A stretch of 64,000 bases of DNA from Chitinophaga sp. LS1 (GTDB taxonomy: Bacteria; Bacteroidota; Bacteroidia; Chitinophagales; Chitinophagaceae), in contig NZ_CP128362.1 of the NCBI RefSeq assembly GCF_034274695.1, positions 372,001 through 436,000 of the forward strand. The letters run 5' to 3'. The position numbers and the translations under genes are program-made. Positions within the stretch are counted from its first letter, which is position 1, and each line of letters begins with the position of its first letter. The notes under the pieces were generated by a model. It was not told where the DNA came from. It did no database searches and was given only the letters and a program-made list of their open reading frames with translations. Shown here in pieces: positions 54,535-62,162 of this stretch.

Positions 54535-55458
54535 TTATTTTTTTGGTTGCATTGTTACAGTCTTCCCTTTGATTGTCACCTCCAGGTTGAGTGCCTGACT
54601 AATCATCTCCATCGTTGTGTTTAAAGACTGGTCTGTCAAATCTGCTGTGAACAGACTGTTGGCGATAGCAGTGTCGCCGGTTTGTATATCTATTTCAAAT
54701 TTCTTTTCTATACGTTGAATCACATCTTCCATGCTGGCATCATTGAATGCCATGTCGTATTCTGTTCCTTTTGTCAATTCATGTACTGCTTCTCTGGTGG
54801 CGTGACCTTTCGTCACAGTGGCCTGTGCTTCTGAATACACGGCGTTTTCATGTTCAATTAATATGTTTTCACCATTGAGAGATACAGCACCGGTGAGCAC
54901 AGAGATGGCTACTTGCTGCCCGGTTTTCTTTATATTAAAACTTGTCCCTAATACTTTGGTAGTAAGCGATCCGCAATAAATGAGGAAAGGATGATTGGCA
55001 TCTTTCGTTACTTCAAACAGGGCTTCTCCATCTAATGTTACCGCTCTTTCCGGGCCACCAAATTTTACGGGAAACACCAGTTTGCTTTCTCCTTTTAACC
55101 ACACAATAGTGCCATCAGATAAGATCTGTTTTGTAATCTTACCTTCCACACTGGTAGCATAGGTTTTACGATGTGGTGCTACCAGGTTAAGCAAAGTCGT
55201 TTTGAAAATATACCCTGCTACAATCAGTAAAGCCACTGCAGCAGCAACTTTGAATAAATAAAATACAGGTCGTTTGTGTTCAATACGTTGCTGCAATCGC
55301 CTGAACGTCGCATCTTTTGAAGCCTGCAACTCCTCGGGCGACAAACTGTCGAATGCCGTTTTATCTTCCATTGCATCCAGCCATGCTTCCAGCTGCTCAT
55401 TTGGCTGACCGGCGGTATATTGATCGAGAATATGTTTGAAATCCTTACTATTCATCAA
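54535..55458 (-). CDS. FecR family anti-sigma regulator
   Basis: This 307-residue protein has a cytoplasmic N-terminal part of about 80 residues, one membrane helix (FKVAAAVALLIVAGYIF, about 84-100) and a periplasmic FecR domain (YATSVEGKITKQILSDGTIV, AVTLDGEALFEVTKD, VAISVLTGAVSL). The C-terminal domain has DASMEDVIQRIEKKFEID, an STN-like fold. It holds the ECF sigma factor until the SusC STN domain signals substrate. It starts 65 bases after the sigma gene; a second ATG follows the first directly. Confidence 0.94.
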   Translation of the reverse strand: MMNSKDFKHILDQYTAGQPNEQLEAWLDAMEDKTAFDSLSPEELQASKDATFRRLQQRIEHKRPVFYLFKVAAAVALLIVAGYIFKTTLLNLVAPHRKTYATSVEGKITKQILSDGTIVWLKGESKLVFPVKFGGPERAVTLDGEALFEVTKDANHPFLIYCGSLTTKVLGTSFNIKKTGQQVAISVLTGAVSLNGENILIEHENAVYSEAQATVTKGHATREAVHELTKGTEYDMAFNDASMEDVIQRIEKKFEIDIQTGDTAIANSLFTADLTDQSLNTTMEMISQALNLEVTIKGKTVTMQPKK

Positions 55459-55523
55459 ACCTGTTTTCTATATAGTAAGTAAACTGAGAGAGGGCAAACA
55501 CCCAATGACAATCAAAATATTTT

Positions 55524-56084
55524 TTAAAACAGCCAGAAATATTCCCTGAAGGCGATACGCAGGTGCTTCAAGGCCCTTGTCAGGTGGTTTTCCACAGTCT
55601 TGTGCGAAATGTTTAGGGTAGTGGCTATATCCTGTATAGACCGGTGCTCATTCCGGCTCATGCGATATACCTGCTGGCATTTTTCAGGAAGGCGCGATAC
55701 TTCCTTTTCTACGGCATTCAACAGGTCTGTATATTCTATATATTGTTCATTACTATGGTCGGCACCCACAAATTGTGCATAACTGCTGGCATAAGCTCTC
55801 CGTACCTTGTCCGCCTTCATATAATTAAACAGCTGGTATTTGACGGCGGTAAATAAATAAGCATTGAGTGAATGGGTGAGCGTCAATTCTGCGCGGCGGT
55901 TCCAGAGAGAAAAAAATACTTCCTGAATAATCTCTTCGGTCACTTCCCTAGATTTCAACCTGTTGTACACATAGGCAAATAACCGGGGCCAATATTCATT
56001 GTATATAACTTCGTACGCATCCTGATCGTCCTTTATTAATAGGGCAATACTATCAGCTTCACTGTATGTATTTGTTTTTTTAAT
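55524..56084 (-). CDS. ECF sigma-70 factor with apparent non-canonical (ATT) start
   Basis: The first usual start codon is GTG at 55970 and would give only 148 residues, starting inside region 2. The frame stays open upstream to a TAG at about 56123-56125. The extra codons read SIALLIKDDQDAYEVIYNEY followed by WPRLFAYVYNR, a normal N-terminus of Bacteroidota ECF factors. No ATG, GTG, TTG or CTG lies in that stretch. ATT at 56082-56084 would give 186 residues, the usual family length. Region 2 continues TEEIIQEVFFSLW; region 4 is LPEKCQQVYRMSRNEHRSI with the helix-turn-helix ATTLNISHKTVENHLTRAL. It directs polymerase to the peptide locus under FecR control. The exact start is uncertain. Confidence 0.85.
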   Translation of the reverse strand: MKKTNTYSEADSIALLIKDDQDAYEVIYNEYWPRLFAYVYNRLKSREVTEEIIQEVFFSLWNRRAELTLTHSLNAYLFTAVKYQLFNYMKADKVRRAYASSYAQFVGADHSNEQYIEYTDLLNAVEKEVSRLPEKCQQVYRMSRNEHRSIQDIATTLNISHKTVENHLTRALKHLRIAFREYFWLF

Positions 56085-56158
56085 AATATTGACAATTTTG
56101 GCTGAAAGAAGTAGTTGATACTATAAACAAACAAAAAAAAATCAATAATTCATAGCCA

Positions 56159-56181
56159 TTTAGGTATTTTTTTAGGTATTT
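56159..56181. repeat. Two tandem 11-base direct repeats upstream of the sigma gene
   Basis: TTTAGGTATTT occurs at 56159-56169 and 56171-56181, a 12-base period close to one helical turn. The pair lies between the terminator of the next gene and the sigma coding frame, where a promoter must be, so it could be an operator. Confidence 0.4.
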
Positions 56182-56197
56182 GACAAAATTTTTCAAT

Positions 56198-56237
56198 AAA
56201 AAATCCCCTTCTGTTTATTGACGGAAGGGGATTTTTT
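56198..56237 (-). terminator. Intrinsic terminator of the gene at 56257
   Basis: AAAAAATCCCCTTC (56198-56211) pairs perfectly over 14 bases with GAAGGGGATTTTTT (56224-56237). The loop is 12 bases and T residues follow on the minus strand. It insulates the sigma gene from upstream transcription. Confidence 0.9.
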
Positions 56238-56256
56238 GTACTATAATTACAAAATA

Positions 56257-57771
56257 TCAGAAATCTACTTTAGCAAAACAAATGTAACTTCTATACACAC
56301 AAGGTACCAACACCGTCCTTCCACTAATCTGCTTACCATACCTTGGCATCCAGGTAAATCCTTTATCCAAATTTCTCAGGGTTGGTTTGGTTGAGGTAGT
56401 GCCATCCGGCTCAACGCCTTTATCAGTCACCATAAAATCTCTTCTGTTCAGTTCATTGTACAGGAAGCGCAATTCACTACCGATATTCACCATCAGGTAA
56501 GACAGGTTTAAATCTGACCCGTCGTCGAACTGACTCTTGTCGATAATATTGCTCCACAGCAGGTTGCCCTCATCATCCACTGACATCACAGCGATGTTGT
56601 CATAGTGGTACCTGTTCCCCATATTATAGTTATTATACCATGGGTTGTAATACCATGGAGAATATGGAGAATAATAGTAAGGCGTATACATACCATAAGG
56701 ACCATACATGTAATTCCATCTGTTCCATGGCTGGTTGTTCCGGGAGGTCGTATAGAAAGATTCTGCGGTCAGAATGAATCCACCATTTTTGGTGTTGATG
56801 ATCTTTCTGATGAAGTAATCATTGAAAGCAGCGTTGGTAGAAGATTCTCCCTTCGCCCTGCTTTTCATTTCCGGTGCAAACACCACTTCTTTTTCATATA
56901 ACAGGGTCTTGGCAGCGTAGTCGTACTTACTTACATACAAACCTTCCACATTGCCCCGTTTCTGCCTGTAATAAAAAGAAGTGACCAGTGCTTTGTGCGT
57001 GTTGTTATCAATCTTCATCTTCACTTCATCCAGCAGGGTCGTTTTCAGTTCCATGGGCACGGTTTCAAAACTATCCACTGCTGCACGTTTGATAACGAGA
57101 TGACCACTTACAATATAATCCCTGTTATTCGTCCGTTCCAGTTTATTGAAAAGGAGGTCGCCTTCATTGGTCAGGGTGAAGTTGCTGAGGAAACTTCTCT
57201 TTGACTCCATGGGCAGCGACAACCTGCTGTTGTTCATAAAATGGAACGCACTATCGTACAGGAAGGTGTAAAATACGTTGTCGCTTTCTTTGTCCTGGTT
57301 GATTTTGTAGACCAGGATTTTGCTTTTGTCTTCAGAATATTCTACAGAATATACCTTGTTATTTTCCTTGGCATAGTAGCCAATACGGGTAGAATCGACC
57401 ATTACCGGGGCGTCGTTAAACTTCCCATCCCCGTTCATAGTAGCACAGAAGCTGTACACAGCGTCTTTACGCTGGAACTGGTATAACATATAAACTTTGT
57501 CGGCATAATTGATAAAGTCGACACTGATCAGTTTTTTAGGAAGAAAGTCCAGCTTTACCCTGTCTTTGAGTTGCATAGCATTGTCGTACACAGACACTAC
57601 GTAATCGCCCCTGTCACTCTTATAGACCAGAATATTGCCTGAAACACGCCCGATAATCTCGAATTCGGTGCTTTTGTAATCATCCTTTTCTGGTTCCGTA
57701 TAAGTGATCTTTTGAGCCATTACCGCCCCACTCCACAAAAACAGTAAAGCATAGAGATATAATATGCGCAT
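56257..57771 (-). CDS. Exported protein of unknown function with a Tyr/Pro-rich segment
   Basis: This 504-residue protein has a signal peptide ending AVMAQ. The mature part has repeated beta-like segments (VVSVYDNAMQLKDRVKLDFL, YSVEYSEDKSKILVYKINQD), suggesting a propeller-like fold. Residues about 353-382 are extremely rich in Tyr, Pro, Asn and Trp (for example YYYSPYSPWYYNPWYNNY), probably a flexible, sticky loop. I do not recognise a named family. A role at the envelope or surface is inferred from the signal peptide only. It has its own terminator and is divergent from the epimerase gene. Confidence 0.78.
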   Translation of the reverse strand: MRILYLYALLFLWSGAVMAQKITYTEPEKDDYKSTEFEIIGRVSGNILVYKSDRGDYVVSVYDNAMQLKDRVKLDFLPKKLISVDFINYADKVYMLYQFQRKDAVYSFCATMNGDGKFNDAPVMVDSTRIGYYAKENNKVYSVEYSEDKSKILVYKINQDKESDNVFYTFLYDSAFHFMNNSRLSLPMESKRSFLSNFTLTNEGDLLFNKLERTNNRDYIVSGHLVIKRAAVDSFETVPMELKTTLLDEVKMKIDNNTHKALVTSFYYRQKRGNVEGLYVSKYDYAAKTLLYEKEVVFAPEMKSRAKGESSTNAAFNDYFIRKIINTKNGGFILTAESFYTTSRNNQPWNRWNYMYGPYGMYTPYYYSPYSPWYYNPWYNNYNMGNRYHYDNIAVMSVDDEGNLLWSNIIDKSQFDDGSDLNLSYLMVNIGSELRFLYNELNRRDFMVTDKGVEPDGTTSTKPTLRNLDKGFTWMPRYGKQISGRTVLVPCVYRSYICFAKVDF

Positions 57772-57939
57772 GCTGATTTATTTAAAAAATTGCAGTTTTA
57801 GGATATAGATTTAACGGTAAACGACTGGAATTCATTGTATCCCCTGCATACCGGTTACACTAAAATAAGGAATTACGGATTACCAACGCCAAAACCGTGA
57901 TTAACGGCACCCGGCACCTTAATTGATATAAATAAACTG

Positions 57940-57947
57940 TATTTTTG
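57940..57947 (+). promoter_or_regulatory. Candidate -7 box of the TIGR01777 gene
   Basis: TATTTTTG is an exact TAnnTTTG match and ends 10 bases before the ATG at 57957, implying an almost leaderless mRNA. The nearest upstream TTG (57923-57925) is too close for a -33 element. Confidence 0.5.
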
Positions 57948-57956
57948 AAATTAACT

Positions 57957-58877
57957 ATGGACACGGTCTTAATTACAGGTGGAACGGGCCTCGTAGGCCG
58001 GGCACTCACCAGATTGCTTACAGAAGTTGGATATAAAGTCATTATCCTGAGCAGAAAAACAGCGCTCCCCGCAGAAAACGGGTTGGTTACCTATGCACAT
58101 TGGGACGTACAACGTCAGACTATTGATGAAACTGCCCTTTCCCAGGCAGATTACATCGTTCACCTCGCAGGTGCTAACGTAGCTGATAAACGGTGGACTG
58201 CAGCCCGCAAAAAAGAGATCCTTGACAGCCGTACCCAGAGTGCAGAGCTACTTTTCAATGCCCTCTCCCGCACCCCAAACAAGGTAAAGAAAGTGATCAG
58301 TGCCTCTGCTACCGGCTACTATGGCCCGTATACAGGTGGTGAACCCTTTACCGAAAATGATCCTCCTATCGACGATTACCTGAGCACTACCTGCGTAGCC
58401 TGGGAAAATGCCGTACTGAAAATGCAATCCCTGCAAAAAAAAGTACTCATCTTCCGCACGGGTATCGCACTCAGCCCCGAAGGCGGTGCACTCAAGGAAT
58501 TCTATAAACCTCTCAAAGCAGGTTTTGCCACCATCCTCGGCAATGGAGAGCAAATGGTACCCTGGATTCACATTCATGACCTGGTCAGGTTATACCTGAG
58601 TGGTATTGTGAACCCCGATTTGCAAGGTATCTATAACGCTGTGGCGCCTAATCCGGTGAGGCACAAAGACCTCGTAATGGCGCTGGCACAAGTGTCCAGG
58701 GGTAAAAGCTTTATCCCTGTATACGTACCTGCATTCGCCCTGAAACTGGCTTTAGGTGAAATGAGTATGGAAGTATTGAAAAGTGTGAGCGTATCGGCAG
58801 CTAAGATCATGAGAACAGGGTTCGTCTTCTCTTATCCTGATATCAGGAGTGCATTGGAAAATTTCTTTAAGCGGTAA
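57957..58877 (+). CDS. TIGR01777 family NAD(P)-dependent epimerase/SDR protein
   Basis: The protein is 306 residues from ATG 57957; a TTG four codons upstream overlaps the -7 box and is rejected. It begins VLITGGTGLVGRALTRLL (Rossmann GxxGxxG) and contains VHLAGANVADKRWT, SASATGYYGPY, FRTGIALSPEGGALKEF and PWIHIHDLV. These mark the family of extended short-chain dehydrogenases that includes human SDR39U1 and E. coli YfcH. The substrate is unknown. Its stop overlaps the end of the convergent pabB gene by 11 bases. Confidence 0.93.
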   Translation: MDTVLITGGTGLVGRALTRLLTEVGYKVIILSRKTALPAENGLVTYAHWDVQRQTIDETALSQADYIVHLAGANVADKRWTAARKKEILDSRTQSAELLFNALSRTPNKVKKVISASATGYYGPYTGGEPFTENDPPIDDYLSTTCVAWENAVLKMQSLQKKVLIFRTGIALSPEGGALKEFYKPLKAGFATILGNGEQMVPWIHIHDLVRLYLSGIVNPDLQGIYNAVAPNPVRHKDLVMALAQVSRGKSFIPVYVPAFALKLALGEMSMEVLKSVSVSAAKIMRTGFVFSYPDIRSALENFFKR

Positions 58878-60165
58878 TAATCTTTTTCATGGCAGCAGCT
58901 TTGAGCAGGCATTCTTCCCATTCCTGTTCCGCACTGGCATAATAAGTTATGGCAGATCCTGTCTGAAAGGACAGGTATCTGTTTCCTGCATTGTACAGGA
59001 TACTCCTGATCACTACATTGAAATCAAAATCCCCATCCGGGGTAATATATCCCACTGCACCGGAGTACAATCCTCTCTTTGATTGTTCATATTCCTCAAT
59101 CAGTTCCAGTACACGTTTTTTAGGTGCTCCAGTCATAGAGCCCATGGGGAACGCCTGTCTGATGGGTTCCGTGAGTGGCAGGTTCGGGTCAGGCATAGCC
59201 GTAACCGTCGATATCATGTGGTGTACCTGCGCAAATGAGTAAATACCAAAGAGTTCTGCTACCTGCACAGTACCTTGCAGCGCAGTATGCGAGAGGTCAT
59301 TCCGCACCAGGTCTACCACCATTACATTTTCTGCCCGTTCCTTGCTGTTATGCAGTAATTCCAGTCTGCGCTCTTTATCTTTTAGCACATCGCCATCTCT
59401 TTTAATGGTGCCTTTGATAGGCTGAGAGATGAGTAAAGGGCCTTTTTTCTGGAGAAAACGCTCCGGACTTGAGCAAACCAGGTATTGATCGTCAAAGTGA
59501 TAATAAGCCGAAAATGGGGCGGGAGAAAGTTGGTTCAGTCGTTTGAACAGTTCAATGGGTGCAGCATCTGTATCGCGGATAAAATTCTCTCTGCAAAAAT
59601 TCACTTCATAACAATCTCCTCTATGGATATGTTCCTGCAGGGCACGTACTGAATTTATATACTGTTCACGATCCATGTGTGCCGTAATCTCAGTATTAGA
59701 CACAGCCTTGGTCACCGTGTGCACTTCAGTGTGCTGCACGGCGTCAAATATCGTTGCTGCTGCCTCCTGATCCATGTTCCATCCTCCAATACTGACTTCC
59801 TTTCCTTTCAGCAATAAGACAGTTTCCGGCCTGAAAAAGAACAGGTCGGGCAATTGTAAGCCGTCGGCATTTCCGGAAGTCATTCCATGAAATACTTCGT
59901 TCTTGAGGTCATATCCCAGGTGGCCAAAGAGCCAGTCGGATTGCGTGTCGTAAAATTGCTGCAGTTGTGAAAAGGCAGTGCCGGCATTGCAGGTGAGAGT
60001 AGAGATAGCGCCAGCAGCCAATATAGCTTCGTACCGGTGGTAAGCAGACGAATAATGATTGTTGTCTAAAAAACAACAGATGTTGCACTGGTTGCCCCAA
60101 TTCAACATCTGTTGTTTAAATAACGTTTGATCATTAACCGGGAAATGGTGAAATATCCTGATAAT
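58867..60165 (-). CDS. pabB: Aminodeoxychorismate synthase component I (PabB), start uncertain
   Basis: The protein contains GDCYEVNFCRENFI, FSAYYHFDDQYLVCSSPERF, PIKGTIKRDG (the PIKGT lysine separates PabB from anthranilate synthase), VDLVRNDLSHTA, FPMGSMTGAPKKRVLELIEE and RGLYSGAVGYI. It makes 4-amino-4-deoxychorismate for folate synthesis with a PabA glutaminase not seen here. The first ATG is at 60108 (MLNWGNQC). The frame is open further upstream and reads IRIFHHFPVNDQTLFKQQ before MLNW, which looks like family sequence, but has no ATG, GTG or TTG before the TAA at 60181. ATT at 60163-60165 is a candidate start. The ATG at 60108 also lies in a perfect hairpin. Confidence 0.88.
   Translation of the reverse strand: MIRIFHHFPVNDQTLFKQQMLNWGNQCNICCFLDNNHYSSAYHRYEAILAAGAISTLTCNAGTAFSQLQQFYDTQSDWLFGHLGYDLKNEVFHGMTSGNADGLQLPDLFFFRPETVLLLKGKEVSIGGWNMDQEAAATIFDAVQHTEVHTVTKAVSNTEITAHMDREQYINSVRALQEHIHRGDCYEVNFCRENFIRDTDAAPIELFKRLNQLSPAPFSAYYHFDDQYLVCSSPERFLQKKGPLLISQPIKGTIKRDGDVLKDKERRLELLHNSKERAENVMVVDLVRNDLSHTALQGTVQVAELFGIYSFAQVHHMISTVTAMPDPNLPLTEPIRQAFPMGSMTGAPKKRVLELIEEYEQSKRGLYSGAVGYITPDGDFDFNVVIRSILYNAGNRYLSFQTGSAITYYASAEQEWEECLLKAAAMKKIITA
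60071..60117 (-). repeat. Perfect 15-base inverted repeat enclosing the first ATG of pabB
   Basis: AAACAACAGATGTTG (60071-60085) is repeated inverted as CAACATCTGTTGTTT (60103-60117), 17 bases apart. In the pabB mRNA the 5' arm contains the ATG of codon 60108, so a hairpin would bury it. If translation starts upstream the hairpin is simply within the early coding region. Confidence 0.75.
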
Positions 60166-60180
60166 GCTGATTTTTAGTGC

Positions 60181-60642
60181 TTAAAAATCGTCGTCGTCAT
60201 CGTCAAAGCCACCTCTGTCGTTAAACAGACCCATGTCTTTGAATTCATCGTCGATGCCGAGATCGTCATCGTCATCTACACTTTTCTTTCCAGGACGGCC
60301 ACGTTTGCTCTTAGCTTTAGGCATGTCAAACTCTTCGAAGTCAGGATCGTAATCCTCATCTTCGGCTTTTCCCCAATTATCATCATCATCGTCGTCGCCC
60401 AAATCATCATCATCCTCTTCCAGGTCGTCATCATCGTCATCGTCAGATTTACGTTTTGATTTTGAGGCCGGCTTATCTGATTTTTTAGAAGCAGCAGACT
60501 TACGGGGAGTTTCCTCCTCATCCTCATCATCTTCGTCCTCCTCTTCCTTCTTGGGCTTACTAGCAGCTTTAGGCGTTGCTTTAGTAGTCTTTGGAGAACT
60601 CGTCTTTTTGGTCTCTTTTTCGTTATCAGATTTTGATTTCAT
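60181..60642 (-). CDS. Acidic low-complexity protein with an AT-hook-like motif
   Basis: This 153-residue protein is almost entirely low complexity. It has a Lys/Thr/Ser/Pro/Ala-rich N-terminus (residues 1-32), Asp/Glu blocks (33-46, 66-108), and a basic segment KAKSKRGRPGKK (about 108-119) with the RGRP core of an AT-hook. The tail GGFDDDDDDF is Asp-rich. It should be intrinsically disordered. The AT-hook suggests minor-groove DNA binding and the acidic blocks suggest protein or histone-like partner contacts, but neither is proven. It ends 15 bases before the candidate pabB start, so it may be cotranscribed with pabB. Confidence 0.78.
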   Translation of the reverse strand: MKSKSDNEKETKKTSSPKTTKATPKAASKPKKEEEDEDDEDEEETPRKSAASKKSDKPASKSKRKSDDDDDDDLEEDDDDLGDDDDDDNWGKAEDEDYDPDFEEFDMPKAKSKRGRPGKKSVDDDDDLGIDDEFKDMGLFNDRGGFDDDDDDF

Positions 60643-60659
60643 AATAGGTTCACTTAAGT

Positions 60660-60682
60660 CTTTAGCGTATTACTTTAGCGTA
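60660..60682. repeat. 10-base direct repeat upstream of the acidic protein gene
   Basis: CTTTAGCGTA occurs at 60660-60669 and 60673-60682. It lies 17-40 bases upstream of the ATG at 60642, where a regulator could bind. Confidence 0.4.
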
Positions 60683-60750
60683 AAGTTTTAACAGTTTTTT
60701 TGATTAGCCAAATTTTTTTTGCCGTTTTTTTTTTGTAAATTATTGGTATT

Positions 60751-62040
60751 TTACTGTGGCAGTATTTGGTCTCTTCCAGGCCCGTTGGACACATATTTCA
60801 CAGGAACGCCCAGGTAAGTTTCAACAGCTTTTACAAAGGTCTTCATCTCGGCTGGTAATTCACTGAAGGTATTGCTCTTCGCCGCAGTCTCATCGCTCCA
60901 ACCTTTATATTTTTCCCAGATTGGCGTTACATCCAGATCATTGATCTGGAAAGGCATCGCTTTCGTCTGCTTTCCATCTATTTCATATGCGGTACAAGCG
61001 TACACTTCTTCAAATACATCGAGTACGTCACTCTTGGTCATTACCAGTTGGGTTACGCCACTCAGCATACAGGTATAGTTTAGTGCTACCAGGTCAATCC
61101 AGCCACAACGACGTGGACGGCCAGTAGTTGCGCCAAATTCATTACCTTCTTTACGCAGTTTTTCGCCTACGGCATCGTGCAGTTCTGTAGGGAATGGACC
61201 ACTACCTACACGGGTACAATATGCTTTTGTTACACCGATCACTTCTTTTACCCATGACGGAGCGATACCTAAACCGCTACATACACCGGCGCTGATAGTG
61301 TTAGATGAAGTTACGAAAGGATACGTTCCAAAATCCACATCCAGCATACTTCCTTGTGCACCTTCTGCCAATACTTTTTTACCAGCTTTCAGGTAGTCAT
61401 TCAGGAAATACTCACCATTTACTATGTTCATTCCTCTCAGGAATTCAACAGCCTGGAAGAATTCAGCTTCCCACTCAGCAATATCGTTCGCAATTTCAGC
61501 CTTTACTTCAGCAGCGAAATCATAACCCGCCAGCAGGTGCTCATGCTTTGCCTTCAGTTTCGCATAGCGCTCCTGGAAGTCAGCACGCATTACATCTCCT
61601 ACTCTCAAACCGTTACGGCCTGTTTTATCCATATAGGCAGGACCGATCCCTTTCAGGGTAGAACCGATTTTATCCGCACCTTTCGATATTTCTGAAGCCT
61701 TGTCCAGTGCTCTGTGAGTGGGCACAATCACGTGCGTTCTCTCTGCTATAAACAGGTTTGCCTTCAGATCTACGCCTAATGCAGTGATCTTATCACATTC
61801 CTTCTTGAAAGTGACAGGGTCTAATACGACCCCGTTTCCAATCAGGTTGATGATGTTTTTGTGAAACACGCCGGAGGGGATCGTGTGCAATACTACTTTC
61901 TGACCGTCGATATATAAAGTGTGACCAGCGTTTGGACCACCCTGAAAGCGGGCAATGATATCATAATTGCCTGCAAAATAATCCACAATCTTTCCCTTGC
62001 CTTCGTCGCCCCACTGCAGGCCCAGCAAAACATCTACCAT
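60751..62040 (-). CDS. purA: Adenylosuccinate synthetase
   Basis: This 429-residue protein starts MVDVLLGLQWGDEGKGKIVD with the GDEGKGK loop for GTP/IMP. It contains FQGGPNAGHTLY, GIGPAYMDKTGRNGLRVGD, EGAQGSMLDVDFGTYPFVTS, GEKLRKEGNEFGATTGRPRR and YVSNGPGRDQI. It converts IMP and aspartate to adenylosuccinate, the first step to AMP. Length is normal and a good promoter precedes it. Downstream of the stop the sequence is AT-rich with weak stems only. Confidence 0.97.
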   Translation of the reverse strand: MVDVLLGLQWGDEGKGKIVDYFAGNYDIIARFQGGPNAGHTLYIDGQKVVLHTIPSGVFHKNIINLIGNGVVLDPVTFKKECDKITALGVDLKANLFIAERTHVIVPTHRALDKASEISKGADKIGSTLKGIGPAYMDKTGRNGLRVGDVMRADFQERYAKLKAKHEHLLAGYDFAAEVKAEIANDIAEWEAEFFQAVEFLRGMNIVNGEYFLNDYLKAGKKVLAEGAQGSMLDVDFGTYPFVTSSNTISAGVCSGLGIAPSWVKEVIGVTKAYCTRVGSGPFPTELHDAVGEKLRKEGNEFGATTGRPRRCGWIDLVALNYTCMLSGVTQLVMTKSDVLDVFEEVYACTAYEIDGKQTKAMPFQINDLDVTPIWEKYKGWSDETAAKSNTFSELPAEMKTFVKAVETYLGVPVKYVSNGPGRDQILPQ

Positions 62041-62071
62041 AAGAATTGATATTGATTTTAAAAAGAAGTGG

Positions 62072-62102
62072 CAAAATTACGGGGAAAAAGGAATAATTAC
62101 AA
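62072..62102 (-). promoter_or_regulatory. Promoter of purA
   Basis: On the minus strand TTG (62100-62102), 20 bases, then TAATTTTG (62072-62079), an exact TAnnTTTG match. The purA ATG is 32 bases downstream of the -7 box. Confidence 0.65.
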
Positions 62103-62132
62103 TTATACCTCGTTGTCAATTGACAAAAAAAA

Positions 62133-62152
62133 GGGTTGCCTGGCGGCAACCC
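62133..62152 (-). terminator. Intrinsic terminator of the RelA/SpoT gene
   Basis: GGGTTGCC (62133-62140) pairs perfectly with GGCAACCC (62145-62152) around a 4-base loop. A run of eight T follows on the minus strand. It lies 10 bases after the stop codon. Confidence 0.93.
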
Positions 62153-62162
62153 CATAAATAGT

